A stretch of 5,670 bases of DNA from assembly GCA_030667765.1 (NCBI GenBank), contig DAOUVF010000216.1:1-5670 (forward strand). Reading direction: 5' to 3'. The notes under the pieces are model-generated. The model saw only the letters and a program-made list of their open reading frames with translations, searched no databases and was not told the DNA's origin. Below are positions 1 to 5,670 of this stretch, piece after piece (the first letter of the stretch is position 1; each line of letters opens with the position of its first letter). The position numbers and the translations under genes were made by a program. The DNA comes from Bacteroides sp. (GTDB lineage Bacteria; Bacteroidota; Bacteroidia; Bacteroidales; SM23-62).

Positions 1-2
1 AA

Positions 3-578
3 GAACCGGATCCCGCATTTGTCCTGAGTGAGGATTCCATACTGTACTTCGCACCCAATACCCGGTTGTGGGCCGTGCCAGCTACAGCGGGACAGGGAAC
101 CTGGACACGCCTCAAAGGAACGGCTCAGATGGATGAGAACGATTTACATAACCCGAATGTTTTCGTGTCATTTGGTGAAAACGACCTGAACGAGGAAAAT
201 GTCAACGAGTTCCAGTGGACGGTAAGTAATGTAATATGTCCCGCTACATCTGCTACCACTATAATCGAAAGAAGAGATATTGCACTGTATACGGCTTTCT
301 CACCGAATTACGATGACATAAATGATTTATACCAGCTTGACGGACTCGAATATGCGGATGAGTTCAAGATGAGCATTTTTACACGTCAGGGAGTTATGAT
401 ACACAGGATAGAAAAGAAACCAGGGGGGATATTGACCGATGACCTCTGGTGGGATGGCAAACTGGATAGTGGGAATGAGGCAGCAGATGGCACCTATTTT
501 TATGTTATGACAGTGAAATACGCGGGACAAACTTACGAGTATAAGGGTTATGTTGAACTGGTAAGACCGACACAATAG
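3..578 (+). CDS. T9SS-secreted surface protein, C-terminal fragment: Ig/PKD-like repeat plus type B (gliding-motility-associated) sorting domain
   Basis: This is the 3' end of a gene cut by the left edge. The frame is open from the first complete codon at 3 to the TAG at 576-578, giving 191 residues; a TTG at 66 is internal and not a start. Residues about 17-90 look like one Ig/PKD-like repeat common in Bacteroidota adhesins (LWAVPATAGQGTW, then NEFQWTVSNVICP, matching the usual G-x-GTW ... N-x-F-x-W ... C-P pattern). Residues about 99-191 match the gliding-motility-associated C-terminal domain (TIGR04131/CHU_C type): FSPNYDDIND, a central IFTRQG like the usual IFNRWG, WWDGK, ADGTYFYV, and a terminal YKGYVELVR. 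Family knowledge: this domain directs export through T9SS and surface retention, usually with a PorP/SprF-like partner, and such a gene starts 2 nt downstream. The passenger region is outside the window, so adhesin, enzyme or other role is unknown. The first sorting motif departs from the common SPNGDGxND. Confidence 0.92.
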   Translation, partial: EPDPAFVLSEDSILYFAPNTRLWAVPATAGQGTWTRLKGTAQMDENDLHNPNVFVSFGENDLNEENVNEFQWTVSNVICPATSATTIIERRDIALYTAFSPNYDDINDLYQLDGLEYADEFKMSIFTRQGVMIHRIEKKPGGILTDDLWWDGKLDSGNEAADGTYFYVMTVKYAGQTYEYKGYVELVRPTQ

Positions 579-580
579 GC

Positions 581-1501
581 ATGAGAAAATTTATAATCAT
601 ATCGGCCAGCTTATTGATGATCTTCACGCTTGTACGGGGACAGAACACCAAGCATTACACCCCGGTGAACATGTACATGATGAATACCCTGCTGATTAAC
701 CCGGGTTATGCGGGCACCAAGGAAGCCATGTCCGGTTCCCTGATGTATGGCATCAACTGGGCCGGCATGCCAGGCGCAGGGAACCTGATGGCCATGTCAT
801 TCGATTCACCCATTAACTGGTTGAAAGGCAGGGTGGCCCTCGGTGGACTGGCAACCTCGTCGACCTACGGGGTGAATACCAATACGAATGTATATGGCTA
901 CTATAATTACAGGATCCCGATCGGACAGGGGAAACTGGGACTCGGACTCAGGGGCGGGGTGAACAATTACAGCCGGAGTCTGACCAGGGCTGAATTCAGA
1001 GATCCAAACGACCCGGTGCAGCTTGACGAAAGCAGGTGGTTCCCGAATTTCGGACTGGGTGTCTTCTGGTTCACTGCTGATTATTACGTCGGCTTATCCA
1101 TCCCGGATTTCTTTTTCCCGCCCTCCGGCTCCAATACCTTTGACCATGATGTGGCCAATTATAATTATACTTTTGTCGGGGGCTATATTTTTACGGCTTC
1201 GGATAACCTGAGGATCAAACCGTCGGCCCTGGTTACCTATACACAGAATTCCCCATTGGTTTACCAGGCCACCCTGAATTTTATCCTGTTCAATGATATG
1301 TTATGGCTGGGGGCTTCTTACAAGCCCAACGGTATTGTGGGCCTGGTGGAGTTCCAGTTCCAGAAATGGCTCAGGCTTGGTTATGCATATGAATTCCCGA
1401 CCGGTGACCTGGTCGGGTTCACCAGCGGATCACACGAGATATTACTGAGGTTGGTCTATAATAAAAAATTAAAAGTCGTCAGTCCAGGATATTTCTGGTA
1501 A
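581..1501 (+). CDS. PorP/SprF family type IX secretion system outer-membrane protein
   Basis: A 306-residue protein, the usual length for the PorP/SprF family (TIGR03519 type). The ATG at 581 begins a clear signal peptide (MRKFIIISASLLMIFTLVRG, cleavage probably after G20), and the gene starts 2 nt after the previous stop, with no Shine-Dalgarno sequence. Family marks visible: INPGYAGT at 39-46, a W-x-G-x-PGA block at 60-66, a run of alternating aromatic/glycine beta strands, RLGYAYEFPTGDL at 265-277, and SGSHEILLRLVYNKK at 282-296. The protein ends SPGYFW, close to the family's common SPRYF and with a terminal aromatic residue as expected for a protein inserted by the BAM machinery. Role from family knowledge: an outer-membrane beta-barrel associated with T9SS; SprF is needed for surface delivery of SprB, a type B cargo. 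Its place directly behind a type B cargo gene suggests it is a dedicated partner rather than the core PorP, but sequence alone does not prove which. Confidence 0.94.
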   Translation: MRKFIIISASLLMIFTLVRGQNTKHYTPVNMYMMNTLLINPGYAGTKEAMSGSLMYGINWAGMPGAGNLMAMSFDSPINWLKGRVALGGLATSSTYGVNTNTNVYGYYNYRIPIGQGKLGLGLRGGVNNYSRSLTRAEFRDPNDPVQLDESRWFPNFGLGVFWFTADYYVGLSIPDFFFPPSGSNTFDHDVANYNYTFVGGYIFTASDNLRIKPSALVTYTQNSPLVYQATLNFILFNDMLWLGASYKPNGIVGLVEFQFQKWLRLGYAYEFPTGDLVGFTSGSHEILLRLVYNKKLKVVSPGYFW

Positions 1502-1503
1502 TC

Positions 1504-2958
1504 ATGAAAAGTAGTTTTAAATATACTTGGATTCTTTTCCTGCTCATTGTCAGCCCTGATCCCTGTCATGCACAGGAGTTATATACCGTGGAAAGGTCCG
1601 CGTTTTCCACCCGGGAGTATTATGAATATGCGCCCATTCCTTACCAGGGGAATATCGTGTTTACAGCAGAGAAGCGCATTAAATTCGGTAAAATCTCCAC
1701 AGGGGAAAGGAACCAGTTCGCCGCAAATCTGTTTATTGTCAGGCCATTGGGGGAAGATGAATGGTCAGAACCCATGATCTTTGCCAATGAACTGACAGAT
1801 GTGAATATCAACCATGGCTGGGCCACCTTTAATGCCAGGGGGAACCGCATGTTTTTTACCCGGAATTATGATGCAGGGAGCAAGAATGCCATGGCCAATG
1901 CGGGAATTTATTATGCCGGGTATGCCGGGGGGCAATGGACAGGTGTCCAGCCTTTCCAGCATAATGACCCTGCCGTAAACCTGATCCATCCCAGCCTGAG
2001 TGAAGACGGGAACATGCTGTTTTTTGCCTCGGATATGCCTGGAGGTGAGGGTGGATTTGATATTTATGTCTGTACGATGGGGAGGAATGCATGGGGAGAT
2101 CCTGTTAACCTGGGACCCGCAGTCAATACCCGGAGGCATCAGATATACCCGGTATACCATGAAAACGGGCGGCTGTACTTTTCCTCCAATGATCATCCCG
2201 GACAGGGAGGATATGATATCTATTACACAGAAAATGTAGACGGTGAGTGGATCACGCCTGTAAACCTGCCTGCTCCCCTTAACACCCGCCGGAATGAAGG
2301 CTATTTTGTAGCCCTCGATAGCGCCCATACTCAGGGTTATCTTACGTCCAACAGGGAAAGGGCGCGGACCAACAGTATCTATGAATTCAATCTGGATGTC
2401 CCCACTTTCGATTCCTGTAAGTTTCAGGAGGAAAATAATTATTGTTTTACCTTTTATGAGGCGGGGACAATGGACATGGATACAACGAATTTCAAGTATG
2501 AGTGGCTGATTGAAGACAACAGGTTCCGGCAGGAGTCAGTTGACTATTGTTTCCGTGGCATTGGTGATTACATTATACAGTTGAATGTTATTGATATGAT
2601 TTCAGGGGAGGTGATGTTCAACGAAGCTACTTATGAGTTGAATATCGTCAATATCGAACAGGTGTATATTACCTCACCGGACACCATATATGTAAATGAG
2701 ACCATAGCACTTGACGGGAACAGGACCAGCCTGGAAAATTTCCAGATCGACCGGTTCTATTGGGACATGGGGGATCTGACCCGGGTCTCTGATTCAACGG
2801 TTACATATACCTGGCATAAGCCCGGCAAATATAATGTCCGCCTCGGAGTTACCAGCATTGCTGATACGCCCGAAGAGGTTCAAAAGGCTTGTTCATTCAA
2901 GGAAATTGTGGTGATTCCGAGGGAGGGAAGCATAACGGCTGTCAGAGAGGAGAATTAA
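1504..2958 (+). CDS. Secreted PD40 beta-propeller protein with two PKD-like domains, no OmpA domain
   Basis: A 484-residue exported protein starting 2 nt after the PorP/SprF gene. The signal peptide covers about residues 1-23, cleaving at CHA|Q; C21 is not in a good lipobox, so a lipoprotein is unlikely. Residues about 40-300 form WD40-like PD40 repeats. Two adjacent units are clearly homologous with a 52-residue period: FASDMPGGEGGFDIY at 174-188 against FSSNDHPGQGGYDIY at 226-240, and VNTRR at 207-211 against LNTRR at 259-263. Residues about 311-382 are a divergent PKD-like domain (YEWLIEDNR, CFRGIGDYIIQLNV). Residues about 386-471 are a clearer PKD domain (FYWDMGDL at 418-425, YTWHKPGKYNVRLGV at 435-449). 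Propeller-PKD proteins of this kind usually continue into an OmpA-like peptidoglycan-binding domain, as the T9SS protein PorE does after its propeller. This one stops soon after PKD2, with no OmpA remnant in the downstream frames. Likely periplasmic or outer-membrane-associated, serving the upstream cargo/barrel pair; the exact role is inferred. Confidence 0.9.
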   Translation: MKSSFKYTWILFLLIVSPDPCHAQELYTVERSAFSTREYYEYAPIPYQGNIVFTAEKRIKFGKISTGERNQFAANLFIVRPLGEDEWSEPMIFANELTDVNINHGWATFNARGNRMFFTRNYDAGSKNAMANAGIYYAGYAGGQWTGVQPFQHNDPAVNLIHPSLSEDGNMLFFASDMPGGEGGFDIYVCTMGRNAWGDPVNLGPAVNTRRHQIYPVYHENGRLYFSSNDHPGQGGYDIYYTENVDGEWITPVNLPAPLNTRRNEGYFVALDSAHTQGYLTSNRERARTNSIYEFNLDVPTFDSCKFQEENNYCFTFYEAGTMDMDTTNFKYEWLIEDNRFRQESVDYCFRGIGDYIIQLNVIDMISGEVMFNEATYELNIVNIEQVYITSPDTIYVNETIALDGNRTSLENFQIDRFYWDMGDLTRVSDSTVTYTWHKPGKYNVRLGVTSIADTPEEVQKACSFKEIVVIPREGSITAVREEN

Positions 2959-3052
2959 TGCCACAAATCCCACGGGTCCATCCATTTTATGAAATGTCTC
3001 AAACTTTTTCTTCCGCATTCCGTAAATAAACCTGATCCGCTTATGCTAACTG

Positions 3053-3064
3053 TTGATAAATCAA
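3053..3064. repeat. Perfect inverted repeat TTGAT-AA-ATCAA
   Basis: A 12-nt dyad with 5-nt arms (3053-3057 and 3060-3064) and a 2-nt spacer. It shares the TGAT...ATCA half-site with the inner part of the hairpin at 3061-3087 and with the TGATATCA palindrome at 3131-3138. It lies just upstream of the candidate -33 element, which would suit an operator. AT-rich intergenic DNA produces short dyads by chance, so this is tentative. Confidence 0.35.
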
Positions 3065-3087
3065 TGAGTGATCATTATCATCATTGA
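3061..3087. repeat. Hairpin-forming inverted repeat: candidate operator or terminator
   Basis: The outer arms TCAATGA (3061-3067) and TCATTGA (3081-3087) are perfectly complementary. Inside them TGAT (3069-3072) pairs with ATCA (3077-3080), leaving one bulged G at 3068 and a CATT loop at 3073-3076. That is 11 paired bases in 27 nt, the strongest structure in the gap. It begins 102 nt after the stop of the PD40/PKD gene and is followed by CTATTTTAG, a poor T-tract, so it would be a weak intrinsic terminator. Its right arm overlaps the TTG of the candidate promoter, so a dimeric-regulator operator is equally possible. The structure is seen; the function is inferred. Confidence 0.5.
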
Positions 3088-3114
3088 CTATTTTAGTGTG
3101 GAATAAATAATTTG
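3084..3114 (+). promoter_or_regulatory. Candidate Bacteroidota sigma-ABfr-type promoter
   Basis: The Bacteroidota housekeeping consensus is a -33 TTG and a -7 TAnnTTTG about 19-21 nt apart. Here TTG (3084-3086) is followed after 21 nt by TAATTTG (3108-3114). The TTTG and the spacing fit, but the TA is one base closer than consensus (TAnTTTG). It would place a transcript start near 3120, about 30 nt before the TTG start codon at 3153, a sensible leader length. This is the best match I found in the gap, but it is imperfect. Confidence 0.33.
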
Positions 3115-3133
3115 CACGGATTTTGCCCGTTGA

Positions 3134-3148
3134 TATCAGAGACTGATA
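3134..3148 (+). promoter_or_regulatory. Small perfect hairpin abutting the start codon: possible translational or operator element
   Basis: TATCAG (3134-3139) and CTGATA (3143-3148) are perfectly complementary around an AGA loop (3140-3142). The right arm ends 4 nt before the TTG start at 3153, where the ribosome must bind. The left part overlaps the 8-nt palindrome TGATATCA (3131-3138). In RNA it would be a small 6-bp stem that could reduce initiation; in DNA it could be a protein site just downstream of the candidate promoter. Only the symmetry is directly seen. Confidence 0.4.
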
Positions 3149-3152
3149 AATA

Positions 3153-4130
3153 TTGTACATTTTAACAAGAAATATTATCCTCTTGCTGCTGGTCAGTTTT
3201 GCCCATAATACAGCTGCACAGCCTGTACCTGCCGGTGATGAAAACATCCCTTACCTGATGACTTTCGGTAACAGGGCAGAAACATCCTGGGGGGATGATG
3301 ATTTCAGCCTGACCTTCTTTTTCAGGATCCCGAAGGAATATACAGATCCCGTTTATATACGGATCTGGGATCCGGATTGTGGCGGTGACCATGATGAGAT
3401 CAATGGTGTTTTTGATACCCAGACAACCTTTGAGATATTCGGTGGAGAAGATTGCTGGGAGCCGGATGATGCCAAAGGCATTAATCCCGTTGGCAATTAT
3501 AAAAGTGGGAACCTGCTGGCGTTTAAATCTTTTGGCGATGATTCCAGATATGATAACGATTGGTATACATTCGGGCCCTTTAATCCGACAGAAGGCGAGT
3601 TTGTAGATCAGTGGCAGGGGTATGTTTTTAAGATCATCGTGGAAGGAGTGGAAGGAGATGACGGGAACCTGTACAGGTTCTTTCTTAGCACTGATCCCGA
3701 TAACAACCGGGATGTGGAAGGAGGGAATGCATTTGCCTATGAATATTCATTCAGGATGCATAATAATCCCAATGAGGTTTCCCATATCTATCCTTTCGTG
3801 GATGACCGGGCCATATCTGTAAAACAGCGGAATTTTGACTGGGACAATGACGGCCTGATCAGGATTGTATCCGTTGCCAGAATGGGACAGATCAGTTCAG
3901 TTTCAGGTGAAGACCACTGGAGCGAAGATGAATTTGCCGTGCTGGAAGGGGAGGCCACAAAATCACTGGACCTGCAATTCCACAAGAAAAAATCCCCTGC
4001 CGTGCGTAACAATAATGTGGTCATTACAGTACAAAACCAATATGGTGAATATATGCCCTTTTTCGTAATTCCCATTGGCGGGGTTCCGAAGTATAAATAT
4101 TCCATAGGCGTTACACCACAGAAAAATTAA
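3153..4130 (+). CDS. Secreted acidic protein of unknown function, probable TTG start
   Basis: I do not recognise this 325-residue protein. The frame is closed upstream by TAA at 3147-3149, leaving only ATA, TTG (3153) and ATT (3159) before the signal peptide. No ATG occurs in frame until residue 36, which would delete the signal. TTG at 3153 is therefore the best start, with hydrophobic core IILLLLVSF (8-16) and probable cleavage after TAA (20-22). The mature part is rich in Asp, Glu, aromatics and alternating beta-type segments. It has just two cysteines (C76, C101), flanking IWDPDCGGDHDE and FGGEDCWEPDD, which could form a disulfide. Further acidic, Asn-rich loops (DPDNNRDVEGG at 181-191, FDWDNDGL at 228-235) could bind a metal such as calcium, but no named motif is met. 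The tail GVPKYKYSIGVTPQKN is not a T9SS sorting domain, so a periplasmic location, or outer-membrane association by other means, is more likely. The stop lies 3 nt before the sensor gene, pointing to co-expression with it. Confidence 0.85.
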   Translation: MYILTRNIILLLLVSFAHNTAAQPVPAGDENIPYLMTFGNRAETSWGDDDFSLTFFFRIPKEYTDPVYIRIWDPDCGGDHDEINGVFDTQTTFEIFGGEDCWEPDDAKGINPVGNYKSGNLLAFKSFGDDSRYDNDWYTFGPFNPTEGEFVDQWQGYVFKIIVEGVEGDDGNLYRFFLSTDPDNNRDVEGGNAFAYEYSFRMHNNPNEVSHIYPFVDDRAISVKQRNFDWDNDGLIRIVSVARMGQISSVSGEDHWSEDEFAVLEGEATKSLDLQFHKKKSPAVRNNNVVITVQNQYGEYMPFFVIPIGGVPKYKYSIGVTPQKN

Positions 4131-4133
4131 TAG

Positions 4134-5670
4134 ATGAAGCAAGTATTCCTCCTCCTGAGCTTCACCCTCTACCTCGTTGTAACGGCTTATTCCCTGCATG
4201 CACAAAATTACAAATTCAGGCAATACGGGGTTAAGGACGGTATTTGCCATCCTTTTGTTTATACTGTAAACCAGGATGAGAAGGGATACATCTGGCTGGG
4301 TACGGGAGAGGGCTTGTGCAGGTACAACGGTTTTGAATTTGACGGGGATTTTGAGGCAGATTCCCTCCCTGATGCCTTTGTAAAAAAGAGTTACCGGGAT
4401 TCAGAAGGCAACCTGTGGTTTGGCCATAATGATGGTTCCATAACTTTGTATGACGGCACAAAGTTCCTGGTAATGAATACGGGAGACAAGATCACCAGCA
4501 CCATCAATGATATTACGGAAGATCCGGACGGGCGTATTGTGTTCGCCACCCAGAACCAGGGACTGATCATCATTGGTGAAGATCATGGTGTGGAGATTAT
4601 CCAGGAACCATTCAACCGGAAGCTGATCTCTTCCATAAGTTTTACACCGGCAGGACAATTACTCGTCGGGGCCTTTGACGGATTGCATCTCTATGGCTAT
4701 GATTTTACTGCTGATACCATCACTTACCAGTCAAAAATTTCAGCCGCCCCCACTACCCAGATCACGGACATTGTCTATGATGGTCAGGGAGGTCTTTTTT
4801 GGATAGGATCACAGGATGAAGGGCTTCATGCCTTGAAACTTGATGAAAACGATGCCGCTTCTTCCCCTGTTGAAAAGATCGGGAATGATGACATATTGAA
4901 GTATACATCCATCATGTCCATTACGGTCGACAGGGACGGTTACCTCTGGCTCAGCACCCGCGGGGAAGGCGTGTACAAACTGGCAGTCAGGGCGGATGAC
5001 ATGACCATTACGGAATTTGTCAATTTCAGCGAACACAACGGATTGGGTTCCAGATATACTACGGAGGTTTTCCAGGACCTGGAAGGGAATATCTGGATCA
5101 GTACATACGGGAACGGACTGGCCGGGCTTTTCGATGAGGCATTCACCTTCCATGATTACCAGGATCAGACGGGGACTACCCTGTCTGCTGTACTTACTGA
5201 TGAAGAAGGATTCTGGATGGCAGGGAACGGCAAGCTGGTCAGGTATAATACAGGTTTGCAGTCCACCATGAAGGAATACGGCCCTGGCAACGGACTCCCG
5301 CAGGATAAAATCACGGCCCTGTTCGAGGACGAAAACGGTTATTTGTGGATTGGTACAGGCAACAGCGGCCTCTACCGGATGAATGTGGAACAGGGGGTGA
5401 TCTCCAGGTATTTTATTTCACAGAACTCACTTGAGAATATTGTGAATGCCATTGACGGTGCGGGCGGGATCATATGGATGGCCACCAATAATGGTGTATT
5501 TTCGATCAATTTTGCAACGGGTAAAATGGAACGCTTCGGAATCGGTCCCAGGATACCCCACAACAAGATCAATGATGTATTTGTAGATTCCGAGGGAAAT
5601 GCCTGGATCGCTACCCGCAGCAACGGTATTGTATCTGTCAATACGGAAAAGGAGTATGCGATCTCAGCCG
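4134..5670 (+). CDS. Two-component regulator propeller (Reg_prop) sensor, N-terminal part, truncated by window edge
   Basis: The frame runs open from ATG 4134 to the right edge, 512 complete codons, with no stop. The start follows the previous TAA by 3 nt (TAATAGATG), consistent with translational coupling. Residues 1-23 are a signal peptide or signal anchor (core VFLLLSFTLYLVV, cleavage near LHA|Q). The rest is a string of Reg_prop blades of the D-x-x-G-x-[IL]-W-[IL]-G-T-x-x-G-[IL] type, at about 47-65 (GYIWLGTGEGL), 88-107 (GNLWFGHNDG), 130-147, 172-188, 215-233 (LFWIGSQDEGL), 266-283 (GYLWLSTRGEGV), 315-332 (GNIWISTYGNGL), 355-371 (weak), 398-415 (GYLWIGTGNSGL), 441-458 (IIWMATNNGV) and 485-502 (GNAWIATRSNGI). 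Known proteins with this start carry about 14 blades as two propellers in the periplasm, then a Y_Y_Y domain, a membrane helix and a cytoplasmic output: histidine kinase with or without response regulator and AraC-type DNA binding, or LuxR/LytTR-type or GGDEF outputs. The output part is outside the window, so its class and ligand remain open. Confidence 0.94.
   Translation, partial: MKQVFLLLSFTLYLVVTAYSLHAQNYKFRQYGVKDGICHPFVYTVNQDEKGYIWLGTGEGLCRYNGFEFDGDFEADSLPDAFVKKSYRDSEGNLWFGHNDGSITLYDGTKFLVMNTGDKITSTINDITEDPDGRIVFATQNQGLIIIGEDHGVEIIQEPFNRKLISSISFTPAGQLLVGAFDGLHLYGYDFTADTITYQSKISAAPTTQITDIVYDGQGGLFWIGSQDEGLHALKLDENDAASSPVEKIGNDDILKYTSIMSITVDRDGYLWLSTRGEGVYKLAVRADDMTITEFVNFSEHNGLGSRYTTEVFQDLEGNIWISTYGNGLAGLFDEAFTFHDYQDQTGTTLSAVLTDEEGFWMAGNGKLVRYNTGLQSTMKEYGPGNGLPQDKITALFEDENGYLWIGTGNSGLYRMNVEQGVISRYFISQNSLENIVNAIDGAGGIIWMATNNGVFSINFATGKMERFGIGPRIPHNKINDVFVDSEGNAWIATRSNGIVSVNTEKEYAISA

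Noticed and set aside
66..578. A separate small gene starting at the TTG at 66.
   Set aside because: The frame is open upstream to the window edge, and the residues before position 66 continue the Ig/PKD-like repeat, so this is the tail of a larger gene.
1765..2328. A 187-codon reverse-strand open frame.
   Set aside because: It lies fully inside the PD40/PKD gene, whose frame has clear domains and a signal peptide. The reverse product shows no recognisable domain and is rich in Ile, Pro, Gly and His, as an antisense shadow would be.
2983..2996. A small hairpin CATTT-TATG-AAATG 24 nt after the PD40/PKD stop, as a terminator.
   Set aside because: The stem is only 5 bp and A/T-rich and is not followed directly by a T-tract (the next T run comes about 8 nt later and is interrupted). 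It is too weak to call.
3043..3087. A 14-codon frame starting ATG at 3043, as a possible leader peptide.
   Set aside because: It has no run of a single amino acid typical of attenuator leaders, and it lies upstream of the candidate promoter and inside the hairpin region, so there is no support for translation.
2959..3152. A detached OmpA-domain remnant downstream of the PD40/PKD gene.
   Set aside because: All three forward frames contain stops within short distance and none shows OmpA-like residues; the region is AT-rich and non-coding in character.
4809..5153. A 114-codon reverse-strand open frame and similar overlapping frames between 3963 and 5641.
   Set aside because: All fall inside the continuous Reg_prop frame or the upstream gene; they show no domain, signal peptide or own upstream region.
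1..5670. CRISPR array, tRNA/rRNA genes, insertion sequences or phage genes.
   Set aside because: I saw no regularly spaced direct repeats, no cloverleaf or rRNA-like sequence, no transposase or integrase motifs and no terminal inverted repeats. The repetition present is protein-level (propeller blades).

Overview
The window reads as Bacteroidota DNA, probably an environmental or anaerobic member of the Bacteroidales/Flavobacteriia side of the phylum; I cannot place it lower. Three family-level signatures support this. There is a gliding-motility-type (type B) C-terminal sorting domain of the type IX secretion system (T9SS), a PorP/SprF outer-membrane protein, and a periplasmic sensor built from two-component-regulator propeller (Reg_prop) repeats. 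No Shine-Dalgarno-like sequence stands before the starts, and upstream bases are A/T-rich where a leader exists, which also fits the phylum. All five genes lie on the + strand.

Left block (1-2958): the 3' end of a large secreted surface protein with an Ig/PKD-like repeat and a type B T9SS sorting domain; 2 nt later a PorP/SprF-family barrel protein; 2 nt later a secreted PD40 beta-propeller protein with two PKD-like domains. The spacing implies one transcript. By analogy with sprB-sprF of Flavobacterium, the barrel protein should help export or retain the upstream surface protein. The third protein resembles the propeller-PKD-OmpA proteins often found beside such genes, but it ends without an OmpA peptidoglycan-binding domain.

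Middle (2959-3152): a 194-nt non-coding gap, unusually rich in inverted repeats (3053-3064, 3061-3087, 3134-3148), with a near-consensus Bacteroidota promoter (3084-3114). It most likely ends the left operon and starts the next.

Right block (3153-5670): an unrecognised secreted, acidic 325-residue protein that apparently starts at TTG, followed after 3 nt by a long open frame running off the right edge. That frame begins with a signal peptide and carries about eleven Reg_prop blades, so it is the sensor half of a probable hybrid two-component or similar regulator. The secreted protein and the sensor are probably co-translated, which makes the unknown protein a candidate accessory, ligand or target of the sensor. 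The most novel items are this pair, the dyad-rich control region ahead of it, and the OmpA-less propeller/PKD protein.
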